From: Dimorphilus gyrociliatus
Lineage: Eukaryota; Annelida; Polychaeta; Dinophilidae
Reading direction: 5' to 3'
DNA: 64,000 nucleotides
NCBI GenBank assembly: GCA_904063045.1
Contig: CAJFCJ010000012.1
Coordinates: 372,001 to 436,000 of the forward strand
Made by a program: the position numbers and the translations under genes. Below are positions 37,801 to 50,521 of the stretch, one piece after another (the first letter of the stretch is position 1; each line of letters begins with the position of its first letter). The notes below the pieces were generated by a model, which saw only the letters and a list, made by a program, of their open reading frames with translations, did no database searches and had not been told where the DNA came from.

Positions 37801-40800
37801 ACTGACACTACTCTGTTGATACCTGCCCAAGGGTGTTTTGGCTATTCACGTCATTTTTCATAAAAAGAATAATTAATAAGATTTCACTAAGCTGAAGTTA
37901 GTATAAAATTTTGTTGCAAGTTCCTTTTTTTATTTTGTACATCGCGGATAAGAAGCTGGCCTAATCTCTAACTTAAAAGCGACTCGAGCATTGATTAGAG
38001 CAAAGAGCCATAGACGGTAAGATCAAAGGGAGCAGCAATTGGCTCGTTGACAAAGTCAGTTATTCATTTTTGTGCCTGTTTGCAAACTATCTTCAAACGA
38101 ATAGAAACAACATTGTCAATTTACCAAAAAAAGAAAACTATACTAAAAAACTCCCTTTGGATAGTTTCAATTGTTTAATAAATTAAATGTTTTTTACTGA
38201 TTGAAAAACAAACTAGGTAAGACTAGGACACCAGTCAAATTTTCACAAATGAGTCGGATTTCCTACTTATTCAAAATATTTCGACTTAAAAGAAGTAAGT
38301 TCCCTTTAGCAGAAACATTACAAAAAGAAAACAGAAAGTTTCCCTTTTCTAAACAACAACAGATTGCTAATATTCTAACTGAATATTTAATTCTATTAAA
38401 AAAGATGCGAATATTCTTAAAAGAGTTTTCTAATTAGATGGAGTGTCCTAATGCTATTATGCGATAAAGACACATTACTTTTATTCAATACTTTACAATG
38501 AATCTTAAGAAAAGATTCAATCTAATAGAACTATGCGTTTATATTGATATTAAATAAATTAATGTAATTGAAAACACTAAGTTCTTTCTAAGTTGTATTT
38601 AATAGAATAAATAAGCTTTTGATTTATATAAATTTATTCCATATTTCTAAATATTTGTAGGTCAAATAAGAAGTCTATTAATGTAATCATTTGATCAAGT
38701 AGTTGAAATTATAGAAAGGAAGCAGATTTAGAACTCTTAAGAGCTACTGAAAACATCTTGAGAGTAGAAAGAGAAACTCTAGAAAAATAGAGGTATCGAA
38801 CGTATTTGAGAATTTGCTATAAAGGTCAGACAAGCAATCGGAAATGTCCAATTATGGAAATAAAATGGAAAACCGAGAGGAAAGTCATTTTTTGTTTATA
38901 GCCTTATCTGGTGGGCGTGCTCTAGAGATGGACAAAGAATAATTAATGAAAGCCCCTTGTACTAGAGGGTATAATAAGAATTTTGAACTATATTGTAAAT
39001 ATAAATCTATTTAACGTATCTACAAAACCAATACAAAACCGACTACATTCTTCTTATTTATTTATGAAAACTCTATATAACATGGGCGTCACGCTGCCAT
39101 CACTCTTATAATAACTAGCTTGTTCCGGAGTGAAAACAGCGATAATCCATAGCCTCTATCACGCTGATTTCATAAACGAGAATGAAATGTGACAATATGA
39201 TTAGTTCGAACAGCCGTTGGAATGAGCTGGCAGTATTTTTATCAGAGATGAATTCTATACTTGATATGTTTGTTTACAAAATATGTCGGTCAAAAGAGAT
39301 TTAAATGAAACTTTAAGCCCATAAACTTTAAATGAAAACCTATCTTAATCCCCATTACACGGCGCTATCAAGGAGCAACAACTACTATGGCAAACATCAC
39401 TAATGAAGTGATATAGTTGAATGACAAGAGGTTATGAGGGGTTATTTCTAATCAAATGAATTTTCTTTCAAAGTTACTCTTAGATACATCAAGGAGATTT
39501 CAGATCTTGTATGATACTTTTATTAATTTCTGAATGGGAACAAATTTTCTTTTTTTTACTGGAATTCCTTTCTCTTTTACGATTTTCCTCCTTAGTTTTA
39601 CCTGGGTGAAGTGATTTGTATTTTTCTATTCAGTTTCAAATCACGAAAGGATTCGATCACTTAAATCAATGAACCAACAACATTTGACACATTAATTAAG
39701 AAAACTCGAGTGAAACGTGACATGTTTAACATGAAAATTTAACAACATAATAGAAATTATTCGTTTCATACAAGTTCAAGTAAAGAAAGTCAATTTTTCT
39801 CATTTTTGTCCATTTTTCATGTTTATTGGTTTTTGATAGATTTTTATTGGAAATTATTACAAATAGAAAAAAAATCATACTTAATGACAAGCTAATTAAT
39901 ACAAGGAAAAATTTCTTTGGTGCGTGTTTAATTAGTCTGTTAATTTAAAATAAAATTCAACTTTCTACCGGATTAGTTTTCTTTTTATAGATATACTTTA
40001 TAACTAAACAGCTAGTTTAAACTAGAAAACAGCTTATTTCGCTTTTTAATTCAGTCTTCTAGATAAGAATAAAAATTATTCCTTTTTGAATAAAAAATTG
40101 ACAATTCTTCAAGTATAACACAAATCCAAGATGAGAAACTAAGCCTCCAGCTAAATCTGAGTATAAAAGAAAAGCAATGTACGTTTAAATTTGTACTAGA
40201 TTCTTTTTCGGTACAAGATCAAACAATGACAATTAAGTTTGAATATTCTTAAAATATTATTTATCTCTCACAAAGAAATCAACTGTTTACTTTACTGAAC
40301 CAATGCTCGCTTAAATTGCGGGCATCATGTTTTATAAATCTACAAATATTGTGGGCTATTTATTAAAATATAATTAAAAAGACCAATAATTTCCTGCGGC
40401 TGTCCTTTATTGGAATTTTTCCGTTCTCTTTTTTTTGCACTAAATAATACTTTACCTTGCTTAAAATCTTGCAAGGTCAAATTGCTTTACATTACTGTAC
40501 ATCATACAAAACATGATATAAGTCGAAAAGTAAAAAAATCCATTTACTATATTTATATACAGTTTATGATATATACAATACACAGTCTTAGAATCTAGTG
40601 TATATACTGTATTACTTCAAGTTGCTTTCTATCAAAGGTATTTACTGCTATAAATTTATCGGTAGAATACGATTCAAAGTATTCTATGATGAAACAATAA
40701 AGAAATTAACAGCTTGTTGAAATTATTTTCTAAATTCGTTTAAAAGTTTTTCGGTATGCCTAAACAGCTGTAGAGTATCTAAAATGGCTCATTTTTTTGC

Positions 40801-41331
40801 AATTACGTAATAAACTGACAATGTAGTGCATCATTCGTCAAACTAAGGTAATGGAGTATCTTCAGGAATCTTACCATCCAGGGTAGTGCCCTTACTAACA
40901 ATTACCGAAACTAATAAATCGCACTCTAAAACCGCTCTATCAATTTCTAAACGAGATTAGAGATGCACTAAAGTATTATTTTTCAATATTAATAAAAAAA
41001 CTCCATAAAAAATATAGCAACGTAAAATTAATTCCAACACAAAATGACAAAAAAATGCAAAGACTCTATCAAAGTAATACTCGAACCTTTTGAGTGCGTG
41101 ACCTATACGTGTCATAAGCGTAAGTTAATAAGAAAGCAAATCGATTTTTGCACACTATGGAATATACGCTAGGATATTTTAAAATTATAACTACCCTAAA
41201 GAAATGCTTTTCAAACGAGAATGATTTAAGTAAGTAAATCTAGTTAAGAGCCACTGTGGACACTTTGATGCAGCTTCGCCGTCAAGATTATATCCATTTA
41301 CGGGCTTTGAGAGTCGTTGATTGGTCTTTGC

Positions 41332-41339
41332 TGACGTCA
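41332..41339. promoter_or_regulatory. Consensus CRE palindrome TGACGTCA
   Basis: A perfect cAMP response element palindrome in a CpG-richer island, with an inverted CCAAT box (ATTGG) about 12 bases upstream. No gene start is recognised nearby, so this could be an enhancer element. Confidence 0.35.
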
Positions 41340-42603
41340 TTTTTGCAATAAGAAAGCAAAGAAGGTGGTGGAATTAAAGTGCTTAAATATTTTATACTCC
41401 AAACAAACGAATTGCGTGTTTTTAATTTAAAGAGGAAGTTTAAACGTCAAACTTTGGTTATAACCCTTTTCTCAAACTGTTATAATGAATTATACAAATT
41501 AGATGCTATTCTTCTCTTTTGGTTGCTAATTCTTGCGGTCTAGTTGTTTGTTTTATTGCACAATGATTAATGGGACATTTCTTCTTGCTCGTTAGTGCAA
41601 TAACTTTGAGTTTTTCTTCAATAGCGATTGGCTTTAAATTGCTAGTAGAATTTATTTACTGGTTTTTCTCCTCAAAGACTATTTCTATAAATAAAAAAAG
41701 GTAATATTCTTTAGGAGAGAAAACAGATTACGATATATGCTTTAATCGTAATTATCGGTGTAACTGTGAACGAAAACCAAGGATAGATAGATACGATTAA
41801 ATATTATCTACACTCTTAGTTTCAAGGATGATATTAATAAATCTTAATATAGGTCTTCTGATCAATATTTCTTAAAAGGGCTCACATACTACATTCCTCT
41901 TATTAAAGTGAAGAACCTGGCTAAATGCCTCGTAAAACTTTATTTGCAACTCTCTTACTAAGACGTTAATAACGCTTGCTAAAAGAGAAAAAGTGCGACG
42001 TTTGTCAAATAAAACATACGAAATATTTTAATTGTATGAATTACGTTTCTATTAAGAGCCATTTCATTTATTAATATATCGCTAATAGTTCACTAAACCT
42101 TAATATCCCATTCAGAATCTTCACTTAAGAAGGATAAGACGAAATTCCAAGAACTTATTAACAATTCATAAAATATCGTTATGTCAGTTTTAATAGAGGC
42201 ACTAAGAAGCAATTAAAATTTTGCCTGTTATTTAATTCTTTAGAATAAAAACTTAATGAAAGTTTTCATCACATCTCTAAAATGTTATCAAGTTGTTGAA
42301 AAGGAGTGAAAAAGTACTTGCTATCTTCAATAAGAGTAAGGTCAATCGAATAGGACTATGCTGAAATAGACACCCTCGTCGTTCTAAACGTACATCACTC
42401 AGTCATTGAGAGACAAAGCGGCGTCACGTAACTATATTTAAGGAAGCAATTTGTAATCGTTTCCAGTGATTTATATCTATGCTATAGCTTGAAGAAACGC
42501 TAACAAAACTTGTCGAAATTTCCTAAAAAAGATGAGGATTTTTAAGGAGCTTCTTAAATAATGTAGATTTTATCATAAAATGTAAAGCGAGTTTGTCAGC
42601 TTG

Positions 42604-42647
42604 CGTAGGGATACGGTGCATGACTGATTGGATCAATTCACCCTACG
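42604..42647. other. Inverted repeat in a GC-richer island
   Basis: CGTAGGG (42604-42610) and CCCTACG (42641-42647) can form a 7-bp stem, with GGTG/CACC complementarity inside the loop. Not a tRNA fold that I recognise. Confidence 0.25.
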
Positions 42648-45019
42648 TGACATCTAGATTTAGTAACAATCAAAGTAATACATATCGAACGGATCCGAGA
42701 AAGTCTGATTCAAATATAGGCTGGCTTCTTTGAAGACTGTTTAGCCTTGGATTCCGGAAATTATTGGCTTTATTTTATAGACGTTTTCTCTTCTAGAGTA
42801 GATAATTGAGTGTTGTAAGATATACGTTGGAAGGTCCACAAGATGAACTTTTATAACCTTAGGATTTCTTGGATATAATCTTATCTGCACATCGTTTAAT
42901 AAACCGTATAATTTTATGTCACGCAAAGGCTTCTCTCCATTTCTCTTCTTTTACATTTCAATATAAAATGGCTATATCTCTTCCAGTAATGAATAATATC
43001 GTCGTCTTATGTGAAAATGTTACCTTCAATGTTCTTATTTTTATGAAGAAGAGGCATCTATCATCGAGAAAAATTTCTACTTATTTTACTCCATCTTCCT
43101 TCAAAGGCGGAAAGGTATCTTCATTAATTGTTAATTCGATCTTTCTGGGAATAAATGTGGTTGCCTAGATAGAAGTATTTTCCCTTTCACCATACCTTCT
43201 TGACTTTTTTATTGAAATAGGAATTTTGTTACAGCAATTAAAAACATGAAAAATGTCTTCCCTTGCTGGTTTTTGCACGAAAAAACCAATGAAATATATT
43301 TGAAATTATTAAATGTTATTCTTGCTTAAATATCGAATACTCCTTAATTAATATGAGATTAAGAAGACTTTCTATCTACTAAAATAGGCCAAATCAATGT
43401 TAGAGTACTTGGTATATTTTGCAGAGTCAAGTAGAACTTTGTAAAAATATGGAATATTTTACCTTTTGAAGAACAAAATCAGATTGATCGGATGTTCTTG
43501 TAAGAATGCAGTAATTAGATTTAATCCATAAACCTCTGAATATCTCTCAGAACACTTTTACCTCAAAACGAAAGAGGGGAAATTCCGTTTGAATACTTAA
43601 TTAGCTTAAAATATGATGAGAAATCTCAAAGGCAATTTTTGCATATATTTATAGGGTAAGGGAAAAGGTCATTAGGCTAAGAATATCTGTCAAAAACAGG
43701 AGAATCTTAAATTCAACAACTATTCAGCATTGAATCAATATTTTTAATTTATTGTAGGCATGTATCAATATTAAGGACATTATTTTTCCTAATCTTATCT
43801 CTTCCTAGATTATTGAAAATTCTATACAGATTGTTACCTAGAAGATATAATTAGAATACTTTGTTAAGCATTCCGCAAATATTTTTAGAAATTTGAGAAT
43901 TCAATGAAATGCAAATCACTGTTAGTGTTAATGTAGAACTTGAAGTAATTGGCCACTATTCAAACGATCTTCCATAGATAAAAACTTCATTAAACAAGTC
44001 GGAAAAATTAAACCAAACAGAAGCGGAAATGTCAAAGTTGTTAAATAAAGTCGTAATATTCTTTAGAAGCTTTGAAAAGGACATAAATTTTTATTGAATA
44101 GGATAAACTCAGTTTTAAACCTCTAGACAGGCGATATAGGAATAAACCGAAAATTGAAATATTCAAGGTCATTGGAAGGTTAATTCTGAAAATTTCATCT
44201 GACATTTACAGATAAAAGTAAAAAATTTTGTAAGCAAAAGAATTAATGTAGCATAACATGATTCTCGTAACAAGCATAGCACTGAATCTGATATTTTAGC
44301 AAAAAGTAACCTTTTTTAGCAAAGTGAGTGTTCTAGTACATTATGAGAAGAATTCTTCAAATTTAGGTGTAAACTGATAGCAAGGACTGTCATGGAGTAC
44401 AATTTGAGTAAAAAAATAAGGGCTTGATTCTTTTAGCCAAGGATTTTTTTATTTTTATACCGATAGAGACTGGTTTGAACGAATTACCATGAATAAATTA
44501 GAACTATCAGAATAAGATAGTGAGCTTTAAAGAATGAAAAAAAAATTGGAATTCTTCTTTAGACTGGATTATTTTCTTCTCTATTAGATTCTGTATGATA
44601 AAGACCTTTTTCATATTAATTGTTTGACTTTGGGATTTTTCGAGGCACAAGTATATTGTTTCAGGCTATATTGGATTACATTTAACCTGAATGAAGTACA
44701 ATAAGGCCCTATTTCGATTTTTATCATTTTCTACCCTGTCTTTTGTAGTCCCCAATATTGTAAGCTAACCACAAAGTCTTATACACGAAATACACTTAGA
44801 CATAATATAAGATACTGCAAAAGTAAATTTATTTTAGCCTATTATACTGAGTATATTATAAAACTTAAAACTAACTACAATTTGCGTGTTATTATCATAT
44901 CAGTTTACAAATACAATTTGAAAAAAGGCTAGTTAAATTACGCTCATCCTACCTCTCATGCAGCTTCTTTAGGTAAATCTAACTGCTTAATATACTGTAT
45001 ATGCACTTTATATATATAC

Positions 45020-45021
<2 letters not shown>

Positions 45022-45050
<29 letters not shown>
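45022..45050. repeat. (TA)n microsatellite
   Basis: A pure TA run preceded by TATACTGTATA near 44992 and followed by CTGCATATATA. Confidence 0.85.
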
Positions 45051-45718
45051 CTGCATATATATAAATGAGCCATCTCTTTTATATATAACCTATCAAAAAG
45101 ATTAAACTGATTATTAATAATGATAAACTCTGTAAATCTAGACACATGTACTAAAGAGAGAATTTTACCTCGATACCTAATCTAAACCAACAATATTTTT
45201 GCTTTAGACGCTACTGGTAACGTGGAACTTAATTAGCTTCGATCGATCGACTATTGACTGATGAAGAGCGTTTGTGCATCTTCGATTGACTTGCCTATTC
45301 TTTGCTCCCTACACTACCTGGTCTAATACTTAACCATATATATGATGCACATAGAATAACTATATTACTATATTCATAACACAAAGCAGTCACATCGTAG
45401 TAGCCTATAATAAGAATATTCGATTGCATACGCATGACAAGATCATATCAAATGCTGTCGTTCGAGAATTAGGACGTTTCCTTTTCCTTTTTTAACTAAA
45501 TCAGTTTATCTATCCATAGTCTATTAGAAGTAACACGACTTTTGTCTGTCTATATGATTGAAAATCGCACATCAGTAAGGAATATATCATTACCTCGCAT
45601 ATTCTCGACAGAGTAAAAAATAAGAGTTAAAAAAGAGGGTGAAGTTTAAACAAAAGTAAGAAAAGGAATAGCATAGAACACAGACATATTATATAAACTG
45701 TGCATGCGGTCTATATGA

Positions 45719-45796
45719 ACGTGTGCGTGCATGTGTATGTATGTATGGATGTGTGTGTTTGAGTGCGTGTATTTATATGTAGTGTATGTGTGTGGG
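45719..45796. repeat. GT-rich low-complexity stretch
   Basis: Degenerate (TG)n/(TGTA)n repeat, capable in principle of Z-DNA-like structure. Confidence 0.7.
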
Positions 45797-46105
45797 AAGA
45801 AACAGAGAAGGAAAACGAAAAAAAGGAGAGGCTATAAAGATATACCAATGATTTTTATAAATATTTTTATGCAAAGATAAACTATCTTGATACTAAGATA
45901 ACGAACAGCGTATACTTTAAGGATGTTTACTGGTATTTAAATGAAGTATTGTATGTATTAAATTGATCATCTCGGTCTCAACCTTTTTGGTTTTTTAATG
46001 TTTGCTTGTCTCTTCATTTGTGTTTGTGATATTCGTCTGAGATTTTTATGTGAGAGCATTTTTATCTGAAGTCTTACTTGGCAAATACTTTTTTAGTGAA
46101 CTCGA

Positions 46106-46116
46106 TGCGCATGCGT
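46106..46116. promoter_or_regulatory. NRF1-like palindrome
   Basis: TGCGCATGCGT contains the GCGCATGCG core of the NRF1 consensus YGCGCATGCGCR. It lies in a small GC-richer island. Such sites usually mark promoters, but no coding start is recognised here. Confidence 0.35.
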
Positions 46117-47399
46117 AATAGCTACCCCCTGCACTGTTAACTACTCCTACCTAAAATACCGGATAGAAACGGGAGGCACTTTATGTCTCAAAACTACAAT
46201 TCACTTTTTAATAACTAGTTTTTAACGGAGATTTCCATACTGTGAAATGAGTAAATGATAGTTGAAAAATGTGATTTTTTCTGTTGTGTATCTCTCATAA
46301 AATTCTAGATGCGAAGTAAAACACGATAAACAGTAAGAGAGATGCTATATGTGAACGAACCGCAATACAACGTGTGCGTAAAGCATGCAGACTTATAATA
46401 AAAAATTATTATTCTTTGCGCTTTGAAGTGTCTATGCTCAATTTAAATTGTTTCTCATCCGAGATGAAAATCAAATATAGACGAATACTTTAAATGGATA
46501 CCCATGAATCTGCATCCTTGAAGCATATATAGCAAAAAGATTGAAACTTTTCTCCTATCTATTAATTACACCTACATGTATACAGTTCGAAGGTATCAGA
46601 TAGATAACAAATTAAAAAAGTAACATACAAACTTTAAACACTTTTTAGTTTGAAGAATATTAGAGATATTCCTATTTCATTCCTTCTAATTACCTTTGTA
46701 AATAGTTTGTCTCCGCTATTTCCTCCTTTTAATAATATAAACTGTGATATGCTAAACTGAGATTTTCGCTTTACGTTTTACTCCACGTATAAAATATCGT
46801 ATTTAATCTTTTATGGCCTCTAACCCTCCACCATTTTCTGTAATATAAACATGGAATAATTTAGCTGACACGATATTTTTTAGTTTATAAGAAATAATTA
46901 TATCCTAAACTTATCTTTTTTTCACAAATAAATATAGGCTTGTAATAATATTGCAATTAAATATACTTTTATCAATATAGAGACAAATGTATATAGATCT
47001 AAAAATATCTCATATTTTCGCTTATTTTTCTATTGATGTCTTTTTTAGCCGAAAATAGCGCATATTCTCCCTAATTTATCGTTTAATTCAAGTAAATTCG
47101 TTCAGTTATCCTTAGATCAATAAATATATCCGAAAGTTAAGCCGAACTTATTTCCTATATTATATTGAAGGCTTAGAAGCTACTTTGAACCTCTAACTAG
47201 GAAATTTTTATATTTACTAAATATTCATACTCTTGATATTTGTTAATTAGGAATATGTTATATAGAGTAAAATATGCTGATAGACTAGAAAAACCTTTGT
47301 TTCTCCTGAGATTTGGGAATTACAAAACTTATCACCTAAATCCCTTTACTCTTAGATAAATATAAAGGAAAACTTAAATATTTATACATAGTGTCTCTA

Positions 47400-47810
47400 T
47401 ATATGGCTAATTTACACCCTCAAAAACAAACAAGGCCAAACGCTCACCCAGATTGCCCCCCTCTTATTTTCCATTCACCCAATTTACGCCGCTACAATTT
47501 GTTGCTATTTGCGTCCGTCTCAACCGCAATCTACTGCAAAACCGTTGCGTCTTTCTAGTCACGCTGCAAATCTGTTTCGGCGCTCATCACGACTTTAGGG
47601 ATTTTTGTGGCCGTCCGTTTGCTCGTCGGTCGCCATTTCTACCCATTCTAGGCCTATAATCTCATAAAGTTTCGCGTCCGAATCTCATTGATCGCTCGTT
47701 GCGACTGCGTTTGTCAGTTTTTTTTGCTCACGTGATAACACAAACCACCGATTACCGCCTAGTCATTTCCGCTATCTCACGAACCTGATATGTGGGTTTT
47801 TTACCTTTTA
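47400..47810. promoter_or_regulatory. CpG-dense island inside the gene desert
   Basis: The densest concentration of CpG dinucleotides in this part of the window, including GCGTCCG, GTCGGTCGCC and TCGCTCGTTGCG words, a TAGGCCTA palindrome (47649-47656) and a CACGTG E-box (47729-47734). The open frame 47453-47659 inside it has no recognisable product. Likely a promoter or enhancer element rather than an exon. Confidence 0.4.
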
Positions 47811-48420
47811 CAAAGGTTAAAGATATATGCCTTTCTATAATCTTTATGAAAATTTCACCAACCTATAACTTAGTTGCCGGGATATTGAAAATTACAAACC
47901 GGATTATATTACAAGTTATCGCATGATCAAAGTGGACTCTTATTTAAATCCTCCTTTGTAAAATACGAATTAATTATCACCAAACCAATGAAAATTTCTA
48001 ACAATTGCCTCCGAGTATTAGAGTACAGTTGTAGTGAGGGATTTAGTTGACATAATTAAACTCTATAATATTCAAACAGTATTAAAGCAGTATTATAGCA
48101 TTCATGAATTTTCTACTTCAATCAGACCAGATGCTATATGATATTGTACATGATCTTATGAATTTCTAAAAGGAAAATGTCTGCCATTCTATTAAAAACA
48201 ATCGTAAATTGGCTCTCTAACAAAGATTTTATAAATTTTTTGTAAATAACATCAATAAATATATTATTTATTATTATAGAAATATCATTCTGTAAGATCA
48301 AAAATATCTTTTCGATACAATTAATGTATAAGGAGATAAATTTCTCAATTTTTTGCTTTATATTACTTTTTTACATTGACAAGAAAAGAATTTTTTTAAA
48401 GAAAGAATCTCATCAATCTG

Positions 48421-48672
48421 TAACAGAAAATGAAAGGAATACTGACAAAAGAGACAAAGAATCAGACACACAGAAAGAAACACAGAGACAGGGAGAGAGA
48501 AAGAGGGGGAAAGGAAAGGAAGGTAAAGAGAAAGAGAGTGAGAGAGAGGGAGGGAGAGAAAGGGGGTAGGGGGTGAGAGTATGAGGGAAGAAGGGAGGCA
48601 GAGAGGGAGGGAGTAAGTGACTGAGAGAAGAGAAGAAGAGGGTAAGAGAGAGTGTGAGAGGTAGAGGGGAAT
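48421..48672 (+). repeat. Long GA-rich purine tract
   Basis: About 250 bases almost wholly A and G on the plus strand, degenerate rather than a pure dinucleotide repeat. Open frames across it on both strands are products of composition. Confidence 0.85.
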
Positions 48673-50458
48673 GTAAATAGCTTTTTTATGTTTTAAATAA
48701 TAATAAATATTGTGACGTTGTAGATGCTCTCTTAGGAACATGAATTTCATTTTTATCTCAAAAATATAAATTATCATCAACCTCAAGAATTCTCATCCTC
48801 CTTAAAAGTTAGCTGCTGCCCTCACTATGAATATTTTCAGTCGGCTTGTAATACACTCTACACCTTTATTTATCATTAAAACTGCTTACAATTCTTCATT
48901 ACAAATTCCTTAGGTGCATTAAGGTGTTCGTAAATATTAAAGCAATTAATTCGTTACCAAGGTGATAGTTATCTTATTTTCTCTCTTCAATTTGTTTTTT
49001 TAAGAAATAGGATATTCCATAAAAATATTAAGTATTTAATAAATCTAATAAGTTTTCATTAAGCTGCTGGTTATTATGTTATTAAGATATTGTAATTACT
49101 ATTTACTTTTGACGGAAAGAAAACGGAAAAGAATTACAGCTCGAAATTAACCATAAGCCAAGCACTTCCTGGAAATGAACCGAATTTTTACTCAGTTGCA
49201 TTAAGCTAGTGAGCTGTTGCATACAAGGGGCATTTATTTACATCAACAACTTAGCTGCTTTCAAAATCTGGCACTGATTTTCAAGTGAAGAGAGAAAAAT
49301 GGAATTAATGAATAACAACAGACTGTATATCCTGCAAAACCTGCAAACAGTTAAGCTCCTATATATATGAAGTGAACAAACAACGGCGTTAGGCATATTA
49401 GAAAGATTATGCAAACAATAAAACGGCGAGAGCTTTTACCAATACTCATACAAAATTCATTTTCTACCACTATTGTTTCCGACCTTATCGATCGACTCTT
49501 ATAGTTTTCCTTCTTGAAAAAAAAAATAAAAAAATTGTCCAAAATAAACTAATAAATTTGCTTATCCAAAAAATATACACAGAGCCTTAGGGCAAATGTA
49601 TTTTTGTTCGCTTACGGACTACTTATGGCTTTAGTCACGTCAATATTTACTGAAGATTTTTTTCTGAAAGAGGAAACAGAAACACTTCATTTCCCAAGAC
49701 AAACATACATAAAGTTACATTATAGCAACACTTGACAACTGAAGACAGTACTCTGCCTCTGAAGGCCACCTGAACTAGTAATTTACTTAATTAGATCTTT
49801 GACTAGTGGTTGAACGACTTGTTATCAATCAATAGTATTTGACAAAACAGTTTCAGTAATTATTTCGCACGTTCGGTCTAAATAATTGAATAAGTTTAGT
49901 TCTTTACTGAAAATTTTATGAAAAAGGCAATTGGTTGAATTTGTAACAACATTTTCAACTATATCCATCAAAATTTCCTTTTTTTGCTTTAGTACACTTG
50001 AATGGATTCCTAAAGCTTGTACGCATGTTACCGTAAACAAGTTGAAAGCTAAGTGAAAAAATTAGCATACTATCACATATATTGAACAATACTAAAAAAA
50101 ACCAACAAAAATATTTATTAATAATAAATAATTAACTATAAATATAAGAAAACCTCATAGATGAATCAAAATTGATTTTTCATCTTGCTCTTTTAAGATA
50201 TTGAATCTTTAATCATAAGCTTTTATTCATTATTATCCATTTTCGATTTTTTGCAACCTTTATGAAATATACTTCTTATGGTATGGACACGAATAGAAAA
50301 TGTTTATATTGTAAGAAAGACAACACGTATAGATTATATATAGTATGTATACTTTATTCATATAAAAACCTCTCATCTTTGATTTTATTTACGTTTTTTG
50401 CGGAGTAGAAAGGAGAGGCACTGAACAGTGCAGAGATGGGACAGATGAAAATACTACA

Positions 50459-50468
50459 AAGAAGAGAT

Positions 50469-50521
<53 letters not shown>
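50459..50521 (+). repeat. (AG)n microsatellite
   Basis: A purine run ending in about 23 uninterrupted AG units (about 50475-50520). Confidence 0.92.

Larger units (their letters stand above)
34814..47399. other. Gene-poor region upstream of the muscarinic receptor, first part
   Basis: No recognisable coding exon over 12.6 kb. The AT-rich background is broken by GC/CpG-richer islands at roughly 34900-35080, 36020-36650, 37680-38060, 39080-39240, 41260-41350, 42360-42660, 45220-45330 and 46080-46190. These are candidates for regulatory elements or untranslated receptor exons. Palindromes TAGGCCTA (36265, 37222) and a purine tract (37299-37360) also occur. Small open frames at 36019-36207 and 38201-38437 are unrecognised. 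Confidence 0.45.

Noticed and set aside
42741-42926. Minus-strand frame with IKLYGLLNDVQIRLYPRNPK
   Set aside because: Reads slightly like protein, but it has no start, splice or family support; could be revisited with a translated search.
48324-48786. Open frames on both strands through the GA tract
   Set aside because: Low-complexity composition (EK/ER or SL repeats); no domain and no splice or start support.
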